Of a DNA stretch of 51,498 nt, positions 7,729 to 16,203 are shown piece by piece (positions within the stretch are counted from its first letter, which is position 1; each line of letters starts with the position of its first letter). The DNA lies in contig MWCY01000022.1 in assembly GCA_002070275.1 (NCBI GenBank), forward strand, positions 1 to 51,498, written 5' to 3'. The position numbers and the translations under genes were made by a program. A model generated the notes under the pieces. That model ran no database searches. It was given only the letters and a program-made list of their open reading frames with translations, and was not told the origin of the DNA. This DNA comes from Candidatus Hydrogenedentes bacterium ADurb.Bin170. Lineage in GTDB: Bacteria > Hydrogenedentota > Hydrogenedentia > Hydrogenedentales > CAITNO01.

Positions 7729-10700
7729 GTGGCGAATGCGAACGGTGCCGGGCTCACTGTAAACGCCGATAACAGTGTTATCAGAGCATGCACAATAGAT
7801 GGACAGATTAACGGGTTTGCAGCCTGCGCAGGCGGTTTTGCGGCAAAAGGATTGGGGAGTATTTTTTCAAATTGCCAGGCAAAAGGCGAAATCAATGCTA
7901 ATTATTCTGCAGGCGGCATCATTGGCGAATGCTCAGACAACACCTTTTTAGCGTGCTGTTCGACGGCGAAAGTAAGTAATTCAGGCAGTTTTTACTATGC
8001 AGGAGGATTGGCAGGAAGAGCATCTAATTCCACACTGAAAAACTGCTACGCCCGTGGAGCGGTGTCGGGCTATTATGCCGCAGGGCTCGTAGGCTTGGCT
8101 TCTTCAGCCAATATTGAAAATTGCTATGCTGCGGCTCCCCTCTACGCTGAATCGGCGGCTGGCGGGCTGATCAGCTATGGCGGGAATGCCTCGGTAACAG
8201 CATCTTACTGGGATATGACTGTTTCAGGTATAACCGGCAGTGACGGCGGCGAAGGCGCTCCGACGGAAAGCATGACCTATCCCTACAGTGAACTCTGCTA
8301 TGTCGGGTGGGATTTTAGTAATGTATGGGCAGCAGATACAGAAGGAGAAAATGACGGGTATCCCCTGCTGCGCGATGACGGAACCGAAACACAGGCAGTA
8401 CTTGATCTGACCAAAGAGGCGCATAAGGAAAGCTTCACATATACCGGAGAAGTAATTCCCTACACAATTACACTGCTGAACATCGGTACTGCCCCCGTAC
8501 AGAACATTACAGTAAAAGATGGTCTGACCGGTCTTTCTGAGCCCATTGCGGAGATCCTGCCGGGAAGACAGTTCATTCTGGAAACGCAATACACTGTAGT
8601 TGAAGACGATTTACTCCGGGGCTCAGTGGAGAATACGGCTGAAGCAGTCGGCTACGACCCTGACGGCAATGAGGTCACGGCCGAGAGTACGGCAACGGTG
8701 CAGGGTTACATTTTTCAGCAGATGACGCTGACAATAGAAGCAGATGCGGACACGCTGCCCGGGGAAGGCGCCGAAATCACATATACCCTGGCCGTACAGA
8801 ACACCGGAAGCATGGCGCTGACTGATGTCTCTGTTGAAGATCCGCTTACCGGTCTGATCGAAACTATAGACAGACTGGATTGCATGGTCCCGAGAGAATT
8901 CACAACCCGCTATCTGGTCGCAGCGCAGGATGTTGCAGTCGCCTGTGTAGGGAATACTGCCTCAGCCAAAGGAAAAGATGTGAATGGCCTTGAAGTATCG
9001 GCTCAGGCAATTCACTATATTTTCGCCGGGACCGACCCCGGATACTGCGGCGGCAGCGGTACGGAAGCAGATCCTTTCCTGATCTGCCGAACCTCTGATT
9101 GGATTCATCTGACACAAACAACGGATGACTGGGACAAGCACTTCGCACTGACCGATGACCTCAATTTCTTCGGCGCCCTGATACCCTCCATGGGCAAAGA
9201 TGGATCTTACTTTTCAGGAAATTTGGACGGCCGGGGATACAGCCTGAAAAATATCAGGCTGGCAGGCGGCTATATCGCGCTGATTGGCAGTATCCAGGAC
9301 TGCACTATCCGTGATCTGCATCTGGAAAACATTCTCGTAGATGGAAAATATCAGGCTGCAGGGCTGGCCATTATGGCAACGCAATGCACCATCAGCGGAT
9401 GCACCGCTTCAGGTCGGTGCACAGCTGCAACCTATGATGCTGCCGGACTTGTTGTGCATTGCGGCAATAGCACGATCATCAATTGCGCTGTAGCAGCGGA
9501 GGTAAGCGGCTTTGAAAATGCCGGTGGAATTGCATGCGTCTTCCTCAATGGCACCTGCCGCAACTGCTTCTCCACAGGAAAAGTGAACGCCGCCCAGTAT
9601 AACGCAGGCGGGCTTGTCGCCTCGGCGGAATATGCCGACTTTTTAGAATGCTATTCCACGGCCGAAGTCACAGGAGACTTTCAGGCGGGCGGGCTTGTAG
9701 GCTCTTTTAACAATTCCAACATGAGCAACTGTTATGCCCAGGGAAATGTTTTCGGAGGAGAGATCGGCGGATTGATCGGCTCAACCGACAGCTGGGGTGA
9801 ATACCGCTCGACTGTTTCCAATTGCTACGCTGCAGGACAGGTGGGCTCCGAGCATGAAAGCCGAGTCCGGGGCGGTATCATCGGCATCGCTTACAGTGGA
9901 ACTGATGTAACAGCTTCTTATTGGGATACGGACCGCTCAGGCATTGTCTACAGCGCAAGCGGTGAAGGGCGCATTAACAGCGAGATGACTTATCCTTACG
10001 CAGGAAATACATTCATCGGCTGGAACTTTGACGACGTGTGGGCAGAAGACGCAACTCAAAGAAACAACGGATATCCCTGGCTGAAGAGGATTCCGCCTCC
10101 GGAAGCAGAACCGGACTTCCCTCCTGAAATTTGCCTCGACTTCAATGCGAAGCCTGCTGGTTTTCAGGCAGGCACAGATGAAATCGTGCCTGTACAGGAC
10201 GCACTGTTTCGAACCGGAGCATTTCATCTGCTTTCCGGAGACACAATCACCGATGGTTTGCTTTCAGCGATGGAAACAGACTACGGGCTTTCGCTGCATC
10301 TTGACAACATCAGTGTCGGCTATGTCTTTGGTCCTGCCGGAAATCTTCCGCTCTGTGTCAGTATCTACTGCAAAAAAGTAAAAGATATCGTAAATCTGAG
10401 TGTTAACGGAGAACTTAGGGTAGTAAAGGATTTTGCAGAACTCTACGGGACAACCGTGGGCGGAGCGCTTATCCGCGCTTTTCCGCTGAAAGACGGAAGA
10501 ACAGTCTTGCATCTGGCAGGTCCTGTATCCTCCTTCAGCATCGGTGGACAAGCGCTTTCTTTAGAAAAAATCTGCTCCCTGTGCAACGAAACTGAAACAG
10601 CTGCCCATCCCGCTGATACCGACGGAGACAATTTCATCGACATCGGCGAGGCAGCGGCTTTTGTACAGGATTGGCAGGAAGACAGTGATCCTATGACTTC

Positions 10701-10809
10701 TGCAATTCGGGCCAAGTATATCGCTGAAAAAGGCGGCGCTTATGTTTTTGACCCGGCGCTGCCTCCGCCCCTCTGCTGGATCCCCGAATCCGATATTGAC
10801 CTTTTATGA
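7729..10809 (+). CDS. Large secreted GLUG-repeat surface protein, main part after the frameshift
   Basis: 1026 codons with no ribosome site of its own at the GTG 7729; it continues the signal-peptide piece at 7353-7724. The order is: short Gly-rich GLUG-like repeats (AGG...NCYA...GE), then two DUF11/CARDB-like repeats (NIGTAPVQNITVKD and NTGSMALTDVSVED), then a second GLUG module that starts YCGGSGTEADPF and parallels the N-terminal YSGGEGTAENPY. After that comes a unique domain and a C-terminal calcium-loop/dockerin-like motif, DTDGDNFIDIGEAAAFV. Such proteins form extended beta structures on the cell surface and often act in adhesion. The role here is inferred. Its stop overlaps the next ATG (ATGA). 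Confidence 0.8.
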   Translation: MANANGAGLTVNADNSVIRACTIDGQINGFAACAGGFAAKGLGSIFSNCQAKGEINANYSAGGIIGECSDNTFLACCSTAKVSNSGSFYYAGGLAGRASNSTLKNCYARGAVSGYYAAGLVGLASSANIENCYAAAPLYAESAAGGLISYGGNASVTASYWDMTVSGITGSDGGEGAPTESMTYPYSELCYVGWDFSNVWAADTEGENDGYPLLRDDGTETQAVLDLTKEAHKESFTYTGEVIPYTITLLNIGTAPVQNITVKDGLTGLSEPIAEILPGRQFILETQYTVVEDDLLRGSVENTAEAVGYDPDGNEVTAESTATVQGYIFQQMTLTIEADADTLPGEGAEITYTLAVQNTGSMALTDVSVEDPLTGLIETIDRLDCMVPREFTTRYLVAAQDVAVACVGNTASAKGKDVNGLEVSAQAIHYIFAGTDPGYCGGSGTEADPFLICRTSDWIHLTQTTDDWDKHFALTDDLNFFGALIPSMGKDGSYFSGNLDGRGYSLKNIRLAGGYIALIGSIQDCTIRDLHLENILVDGKYQAAGLAIMATQCTISGCTASGRCTAATYDAAGLVVHCGNSTIINCAVAAEVSGFENAGGIACVFLNGTCRNCFSTGKVNAAQYNAGGLVASAEYADFLECYSTAEVTGDFQAGGLVGSFNNSNMSNCYAQGNVFGGEIGGLIGSTDSWGEYRSTVSNCYAAGQVGSEHESRVRGGIIGIAYSGTDVTASYWDTDRSGIVYSASGEGRINSEMTYPYAGNTFIGWNFDDVWAEDATQRNNGYPWLKRIPPPEAEPDFPPEICLDFNAKPAGFQAGTDEIVPVQDALFRTGAFHLLSGDTITDGLLSAMETDYGLSLHLDNISVGYVFGPAGNLPLCVSIYCKKVKDIVNLSVNGELRVVKDFAELYGTTVGGALIRAFPLKDGRTVLHLAGPVSSFSIGGQALSLEKICSLCNETETAAHPADTDGDNFIDIGEAAAFVQDWQEDSDPMTSAIRAKYIAEKGGAYVFDPALPPPLCWIPESDIDLL

Positions 10810-11213
10810 ACAACGCGAGAGAGCAATACAAAGATATTGCCTACTGTCATAAAAAAGCGCTTGACAAATTCGATACTGTGCAGTATGCTGAGGGTACGGC
10901 CTTCGATCTATACGATATGCAGTACAGCGTAAAGGTACATGCGACATGTGAAGCACTACCCGGGCAGGAGATTAAAGACATGAGACATGTGCTGATTCAA
11001 GAAACAAAGATCTTAGAGCCCAGCGAATCTATAACCACGGGCTTGACCGATAAACCAAGCCTCTCTGCCGGGATACGGGCGGATCTTCAGTCTACCTTTA
11101 ATACCGCTATTACCGAACACGAAGCCACCATCCCGGAAATCCTCGAATCGATGCTGACTTGTACATGGATACGGAAGAGACACGTCCACAATCATCTGCG
11201 AAGCAAAGAATAG
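10806..11213 (+). CDS. Hypothetical protein, probably the broken front part of a longer gene
   Basis: 135 codons starting in ATGA overlap with the surface-protein gene. No known domain or signal peptide is seen. It ends at TAG 11211-11213, but the same frame continues without a stop for about 36 more coding-like codons (EYYVIAVNQVSEGEPG at 11214-11261). Just before the TAG, a different frame reads more like protein (DADLYMDTEETRPQ) than this frame, which becomes Cys/Trp/His-rich. The simplest reading is a gene of about 160 codons disrupted by small indels. Function unknown. Confidence 0.45.
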   Translation: MNNAREQYKDIAYCHKKALDKFDTVQYAEGTAFDLYDMQYSVKVHATCEALPGQEIKDMRHVLIQETKILEPSESITTGLTDKPSLSAGIRADLQSTFNTAITEHEATIPEILESMLTCTWIRKRHVHNHLRSKE

Positions 11214-11321
11214 GAATACTATGTCATCGCCGTTAATCAGGTCAGCGAAGGCGAACCCGGCAACACCATCATAGCGGTGTTGAAAAGAAAAAATACAGAC
11301 ATAGACAAGGGGCGCCAGAAA

Positions 11322-12539
11322 ATGAATGCTCACGGCCGGTTCAGCCGCATCTTGCATCCGCTAATCATTGTATCGGCAGGAATCCTCGCGACTCTATTAC
11401 TAACAGGATGCCCGGACTTTGACTATGGAGAATCGGACGCATGTGTCTGCGCTAATGATCCTATCCTCGTTCTTGCCCCGCCTTACGGTACACCCATTAC
11501 TTCCATTAAAAAGGAATGGTCACCCTTGCTCATAGGCTATCCCGGCCAGATCATCGAGATTGAAGTATCCGGCGGTGATGATAGGGATTACGTGTTCAAC
11601 ACCGCTGTCGACCCTCTTGATGGTTGTGGTGGTGGTTGTCCGCCTACGCAAGACTGCATGGACAGATTTGGTAACTCCAGTCGAGTATGCGTTACCAACA
11701 TAAGCAACCGGAATATTCCTTACCTTTGGGATGCGTCTGGTTGTGTGGAATCCATTGAGCCAGACCCGGACACGGACACGGGTCTCTGTGACAAATGCTA
11801 CGTTAAGTTGAAGAAAGAGTACATAGAGACAGCAGCAGAGTTTACCGTGTCTGTGACTCGCCACGGCGCATCTCAAGAAGAACTTCAATGCGAAAACTTT
11901 GCCTATGCCGAGTGGAAAGGGGTGGTGCTACCTCCTCCACAGTTTACGATGTCAATCTCAACGAGTCCGCAGACCGCGATCCTGTTGCTGTCAGGTCCTG
12001 ATGCGGAAGGCTCTGCCTGGTTGCGAGAAGACAAGTCACAAAACCCGACCGTGCCACAAGATACGCTTAAGCAAAGAAGCAGTGATCCGAGCGACCGATC
12101 TGTTGGTGTTGACTATCGAGTACATCTCCAATACACGGATCCCTTGGCACCTGTAGATTATGATTCCACGAACTCCCTTCATTTTGCGGCAATGAGAACT
12201 TTGGACTTGCTTGGTAGAGATATTCTCATTTCAAACCATTTGTACTTCACGGGAATACCGGCTCCTCCTGTTGGACCAGTGTTTTCCGGCGTGCACGGAT
12301 TAGCCTACGAAGGCTACGATTTCATTATATTGAGTTCGGTCGAAGTAGTTGACGTTAAGCAGACTTTCGCACACGAGATTGGGCACTGCTGTGGTCTGGC
12401 TGACAACCAGCCGCTTGTTTCTCACAACCTTATGCTTAGTGGCCTTGGTCCAAGCGGTTTCACCTATGGCATGGACGTGCATTCACAGTTCTCACAAAAC
12501 TTAAAACTTGACGATGGCTCGGAGGACTGGCACGACTGA
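11322..12539 (+). CDS. Putative metzincin-type zinc metalloprotease, lipoprotein
   Basis: 405 aa from ATG 11322, with AAGGGG 9 bases upstream. The frame is open further upstream, but those codons belong to the preceding broken gene. The N-terminus is a lipoprotein signal: basic start, hydrophobic LIIVSAGILATLLL, lipobox LTGC. Near the C-terminus is HEIGHCCGLADN, fitting HExxHxxGxxH/D, followed by NLML, which resembles a metzincin Met-turn. The two His and the Glu are the expected zinc ligands and catalytic base; Asp would be the third ligand. Many Cys in the first third suggest disulphides. It is probably anchored at the envelope facing outwards. The substrate is unknown, and the remainder of the sequence matches no family I recognise. 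Confidence 0.6.
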   Translation: MNAHGRFSRILHPLIIVSAGILATLLLTGCPDFDYGESDACVCANDPILVLAPPYGTPITSIKKEWSPLLIGYPGQIIEIEVSGGDDRDYVFNTAVDPLDGCGGGCPPTQDCMDRFGNSSRVCVTNISNRNIPYLWDASGCVESIEPDPDTDTGLCDKCYVKLKKEYIETAAEFTVSVTRHGASQEELQCENFAYAEWKGVVLPPPQFTMSISTSPQTAILLLSGPDAEGSAWLREDKSQNPTVPQDTLKQRSSDPSDRSVGVDYRVHLQYTDPLAPVDYDSTNSLHFAAMRTLDLLGRDILISNHLYFTGIPAPPVGPVFSGVHGLAYEGYDFIILSSVEVVDVKQTFAHEIGHCCGLADNQPLVSHNLMLSGLGPSGFTYGMDVHSQFSQNLKLDDGSEDWHD

Positions 12540-12616
12540 CCCTGGCGGGCAGTCATCCTCTCCAAGAGCGTTATCCGATAAGAACAGCTTTCCCTTGAAC
12601 CAGAAAGGAAAAGGCA

Positions 12617-13591
12617 ATGAACAAGAACGCAAAATACTCTCAGAAGATAGCAGGGGGTGCGACCTTGCCACACAGATGGTCGATCAGAAAGGTCCTCTAC
12701 GACATGGCTGTTATCAGCAGCATGACTGTTATCATCTTCTGCGTGCTGATCGTCCTGTTGCTGTCTCCAATGGTACTGTGCCAAGTGGAGCCCGGTGGCG
12801 TATTTCTATATCCCTCGTCTTCCCCCGACGTTCCCAGGCCTCATGACCCGGACCTCAGTAGTTTTGATGATCCCTTCCTGAAGGAAATCTACGAAAGGAC
12901 AATGATCGGCATCCGCACTGCGGAGATTCATCCTGACGGGCCGGCAGCTAGAGTCCAGGCAATCGCTGATTTCTGTGCTGTACCCAAGCCACCAGAGGAG
13001 ATTGACTATATTGTGGCGGCAGCACGTGAAGCCGTGGAATTGCAACAATGGAGCCGGTACCGGGCGGCACTCTGGTGCACCCAGGCAGGCGTAGAGATCG
13101 AAGTGCGTCTGGTGGCTTTGTCCCGGGAGATGCTTCAAGCGCCACGGGGCGAAAAACTTTCCGATGAGCACGGATTGGCAATATATGATACCCTGGAATT
13201 TCTGGGACGTACCCCGATTGAATCGGCGGCGGATTTACTCATGGAGGCAACCACCCTGGAATTCTGGGGACCGGGCCCGCTTCGGTCACGCAGGCTTCGC
13301 CCGGATACACAACAAAGCGTAACCATGCTTCGCTCGCAGGCCGTCAGGAATCTCGGGAAGCTGCCATCCTCTCTTTCCCTGCCCCGGCTGGAGGAGCTGG
13401 CGAAACAGTATCCGGATAAATCCGCTACATCCGCACCCGTAGAGGAGTATCGCTTTGAAATGGGTGCCGGTTATACCATCGCCGAGCAGATTTATAATGT
13501 GAAAGTTCGGGAAGGAATACCTGGTGCCATGCACCCCTTTGTCGAACTCTACAGAGAGCCTTCGGAACCTATGGTAGAACCCGTGCTTTAA
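12617..13591 (+). CDS. Membrane-anchored protein of unknown function
   Basis: 324 aa with a ribosome site (AAGGAAAAGG) before the ATG. One strong membrane segment lies at about 31-52 after a basic N-terminus. A Pro/Ser-rich linker (about 60-80) follows, then a mostly helical soluble part with Ala/Leu/Arg-rich segments that resemble TPR or HEAT helices without a clear repeat. No catalytic motif is visible. It follows the metalloprotease gene by 77 bp on the same strand and precedes another anchored helical protein, so the three may form one envelope-associated unit. The family is not recognised. Confidence 0.6.
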   Translation: MNKNAKYSQKIAGGATLPHRWSIRKVLYDMAVISSMTVIIFCVLIVLLLSPMVLCQVEPGGVFLYPSSSPDVPRPHDPDLSSFDDPFLKEIYERTMIGIRTAEIHPDGPAARVQAIADFCAVPKPPEEIDYIVAAAREAVELQQWSRYRAALWCTQAGVEIEVRLVALSREMLQAPRGEKLSDEHGLAIYDTLEFLGRTPIESAADLLMEATTLEFWGPGPLRSRRLRPDTQQSVTMLRSQAVRNLGKLPSSLSLPRLEELAKQYPDKSATSAPVEEYRFEMGAGYTIAEQIYNVKVREGIPGAMHPFVELYREPSEPMVEPVL

Positions 13592-13661
13592 GGGTATGAA
13601 CTCCAGTGCACTTTTCAGAAGCGCTTGTCTTTGACGGTGGACAAAGAAGAAAGGGATTGAG

Positions 13662-14507
13662 ATGTATAACGATTATTTCAGCGCATTCCACCTGGGGCCA
13701 TGCCGGTGGGGTGTCAGCCTGGTACTTCTTGTGGTTCTACTTGCATTTTCGGCGGCAGGCACAGCGGAACAGCTTTTACTGTGCAACTTCAACCCGGCTC
13801 CGGAATTGCCCTATGAGAGCACCTCTTTCGAGCAGGACGCGCTCTACGCTGAGGCGAAACAACTTGACAAGAAGGATCAGGCGCTTGCAGCGTGCAGAGC
13901 CTTGCGCCAGGATTCATCGGCGCCCTGGGAATTGCAGCGATGGGCCACTCTTCGTGAAATCGAGATCTTGACCGTCATGGATCAGGAGCACGCCGCTTTG
14001 GATCTTGGTAAGGCCTGGTTGCGCCAAAACCCAGATGATCCCGGTGCGCTCGAAATTCGGGTGGAGCTGGGAAAGATTGTTGCTCAACGGAGGCACAGTG
14101 GCTTCATGCCGACTCTTCAAGAAGTTGACGAGATCTTCACAGACATCTTCAACAATCATGATCCGGATTCTTGGCATGTTGTCACGGCCCACATTCAATA
14201 CGCTCAAAAGCTCCAAAAGTTCTACTTCTCCGATCGGGATTGGACAGTATACGCACGATGCATCGAGCAATTGTATATCGCCCGCCAATGCCTGGAGAAA
14301 CGTGCAAAAGACGAGACCCTTTCAGCCCAGGAACGAAGGCGTGCGGAATCGTACCTGCAAGATCATGTTCTCCCCTGGTTGTCTCGTGCCCTGGGATTCG
14401 GCATTAAAGGGAGACCAAGGGAACTCAGCCCGGAAGAAAAGGAATTAATCCGCCACCTGGAGGAAGAAGGAACGCATATACGGCGTAGTGTGCCAGAAGA
14501 GGAATAG
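13662..14507 (+). CDS. Exported helical (TPR-like) protein of unknown function
   Basis: 281 aa, ATG preceded by AAAGGG. A signal or anchor segment lies at about 18-34 (VSLVLLVVLLAFSAAG). The rest is helical and charged. Residues 55-135 have a TPR-like pattern (ALYAEAKQLDKKDQALAA, then LDLGKAWLRQNPDDPGALEI), which suggests a protein-protein interaction scaffold. The C-terminus is highly charged and ends EEE. It is 70 bp after the previous membrane-anchored gene on the same strand. No enzyme motif is seen. Confidence 0.6.
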   Translation: MYNDYFSAFHLGPCRWGVSLVLLVVLLAFSAAGTAEQLLLCNFNPAPELPYESTSFEQDALYAEAKQLDKKDQALAACRALRQDSSAPWELQRWATLREIEILTVMDQEHAALDLGKAWLRQNPDDPGALEIRVELGKIVAQRRHSGFMPTLQEVDEIFTDIFNNHDPDSWHVVTAHIQYAQKLQKFYFSDRDWTVYARCIEQLYIARQCLEKRAKDETLSAQERRRAESYLQDHVLPWLSRALGFGIKGRPRELSPEEKELIRHLEEEGTHIRRSVPEEE

Positions 14508-14533
14508 AAAAGCTGGTGTGTTCGCGCCGTCAG

Positions 14534-14560
14534 TTCTCACGGTTTCCTGCTTTGTGAGAA
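14534..14560 (+). terminator. Hairpin after the exported-protein block
   Basis: TTCTCAC and GTGAGAA (7 perfect pairs) enclose a 13-base loop about 27 bp after the stop at 14507. No U-tract follows directly, so it may be a weak terminator or an mRNA-end stabiliser. Confidence 0.35.
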
Positions 14561-14666
14561 ACAACAGATAAAGGGAACTGAATTTTCATTCCATCTTGAA
14601 AGAAAGCCGTTTTTCTAGATTTTAGAAAGTTTGAGCTCGTGCAGATCGCGCTCGAGGACAAATACA

Positions 14667-14715
14667 GGGACGGACTACGAAAAAAGCAAGAAATATTTTT
14701 TTAGTAGTCTGTCCC
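14667..14715. repeat. Long inverted repeat with A/T tracts, in the 326-bp gene-free stretch 14508-14833
   Basis: GGGACGGACTAC (14667-14678) and GTAGTCTGTCCC (14704-14715) pair over 12 positions with one G-T. Inside them an A6 tract and a T7 tract extend the pairing, so the whole 49 bases fold into one hairpin. It could be a bidirectional terminator, a miniature mobile element end or a REP-like sequence. Apart from this, the small hairpin at 14534-14560 and a promoter at 14749-14778, I see nothing else in this stretch. Confidence 0.6.
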
Positions 14716-14748
14716 GATATTTATTTTTGGTCTTTTCCGGCAATCATT

Positions 14749-14778
14749 TTGACCGGGAGTAAGGCTTCAAGGTACACT
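14749..14778 (+). promoter_or_regulatory. Sigma-70 type promoter
   Basis: TTGACC (14749-14754), an 18-base spacer and TACACT (14773-14778). It lies about 55 bp before the ATG at 14834 and could drive that gene and larE. Confidence 0.4.
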
Positions 14779-14833
14779 ATTTATATTCTTCTTTTCATAA
14801 AACCCTCTCCCAGAATTAATACGAGTACGCACC

Positions 14834-15268
14834 ATGAATAAAAATCTGCTTATCGGCTTTGCTGTTCTGCTTGTCGTTTTTCTTGTGCTGCCTATTGCCG
14901 CATCCTTCTTGCGGGGCGGCAGTTCCGGTTCCGCTGCCCCGGTTATTTCCGCAGAAGAGGCAGGGCCTCCCAAGTGGAATTCGGAAAATCTTGTCGGCAC
15001 AGCCTGGAGTGTAAAAACACCTGATATCCCTGTTGCAGTCACTATCAATCTTGCAGCGGGCGGGCAGGCCATAGCGACAGCTCCCGCCATTCTCGCGCCC
15101 ATGGTCAAAGCGCACCTCGGCACCGATACCATCGTAGGCACCTGGCGTGTTGAAGGCGCAAAGGTCATCGCCAGTGTGAATCTGAAAGGGAAGGAAGTCT
15201 CTGTTGCCTGTGATATTCGAGGCGACCGTCTTTTCTATCAGGATAAAGAAATTAAACGGGTGGGATAA
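14834..15268 (+). CDS. Small membrane-anchored protein of unknown function
   Basis: 144 aa. One N-terminal membrane segment (about 5-25) and a short Gly/Ser linker are followed by a compact beta-rich domain (about 50-144). The domain contains NLVGTAWSVKTP, TIVGTWRVEGAKV and a final DIRGDRLFYQDKEIKRV. The paired GTxW motifs resemble lipocalin- or META-like small beta domains, but I cannot assign a family. The gene is followed after 27 bp by larE on the same strand, so cotranscription is likely. A functional link is not evident. Confidence 0.6.
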   Translation: MNKNLLIGFAVLLVVFLVLPIAASFLRGGSSGSAAPVISAEEAGPPKWNSENLVGTAWSVKTPDIPVAVTINLAAGGQAIATAPAILAPMVKAHLGTDTIVGTWRVEGAKVIASVNLKGKEVSVACDIRGDRLFYQDKEIKRVG

Positions 15269-15295
15269 CAGGCAGGCTTCGAAGAAAAGGATTTC

Positions 15296-16099
15296 ATGAC
15301 AGCAACAGCTCTCGCTCCGCTGGAAAAAGAAGCAAAACTGCTGGAACAGCTGCGCCGCTATCCTTCAGCCGCCCTCGCCTATTCGGGCGGCGTAGACTCC
15401 ACTTATCTCGCTGATGTGGCACATGAAGCGCTGGGCGAAAATCTCCTTCTCCTCATCGCTGAAGCAGCAACCATGCCCCGGGAAGAATATGATTTCGCTG
15501 TCGCTCAGGCGAAAAATCGGGGATGGCGGCTGGAATCGTTCTCTCCTGCTGTTTTTGATCAGGTGTCCTTTGTCCGGAACTCCGACATGCGCTGCTACTA
15601 TTGCAAATCTGAAGTTTTTGCTGTAATGGCACAGCATGCGGCCGCACACGGCATCACAGTGCTGCTGCATGGCGAGACGGCAGAAGATGCCTTTGACACA
15701 ACCAGAGTCGGCATTCGGGCTGCCCGGGAAGCAGGGGTACATGCCCCGCTTGCCGATCAGGGTTTTACCAAAGCCGATATTCGTGAACGCAGCAGAATCA
15801 GGCAGCTGCCCACCTGGGACAAGGCTTCCTTCGCCTGTCTGGCGACCCGCGTCCCCACCGGAACACCTCTCTCTACGGAACTGCTGAACCGTATCGAAAC
15901 GGCGGAAACCGTACTGAAAGATTCCGGATTTCATCAGTACCGTGCAAGGCATCACGGCAACCTCTGCCGTATAGAAATTGAGCCTGAAGAATTCCCGCGC
16001 CTTCTCGATCCGGCACTCCGCCAGCAGATCATTACAGCAATACAATATGCCGGCTACACCTATGTTACTCTTGATCTGAAAGGCTACGGCAGGCACTGA
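15296..16099 (+). CDS. larE: LarE-type ATP-dependent sulfur transferase (PP-loop)
   Basis: 267 aa, ATG with AAAAGG upstream. The N-terminal PP-loop SGGVDS (about 30-35) activates substrate with ATP. HGETAEDAFD and RVPTGTPLS are typical LarE segments. LarE adds sulfur to pyridinium biscarboxylate mononucleotide to build the nickel-pincer cofactor of lactate racemase and relatives. Cys181 (FACLATR) lies where the sacrificial Cys occurs in Lactobacillus LarE. An extra pair, Cys100 and Cys103 (CYYCK), is reminiscent of the three-Cys type that carries an iron-sulfur cluster and can work catalytically. No larB, larC or larA is visible nearby. Confidence 0.82.
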   Translation: MTATALAPLEKEAKLLEQLRRYPSAALAYSGGVDSTYLADVAHEALGENLLLLIAEAATMPREEYDFAVAQAKNRGWRLESFSPAVFDQVSFVRNSDMRCYYCKSEVFAVMAQHAAAHGITVLLHGETAEDAFDTTRVGIRAAREAGVHAPLADQGFTKADIRERSRIRQLPTWDKASFACLATRVPTGTPLSTELLNRIETAETVLKDSGFHQYRARHHGNLCRIEIEPEEFPRLLDPALRQQIITAIQYAGYTYVTLDLKGYGRH

Positions 16100-16203
16100 T
16101 CGCCTGTTGGCAGGTCGCTGCCGTGTTTGTTCCGTTCCGGTGCTTTTTGCGCCAGATGGTTGCATGGCTGAGTCGTAACAACCACACCGCATAAAAAACT
16201 TTT

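Noticed and set aside
11211-11213. TAG read-through or reassigned codon
   Set aside because: TAG ends other intact genes here (for example at 22282 and 34449), so it is a normal stop in this genome. Small indels explain the broken gene better.
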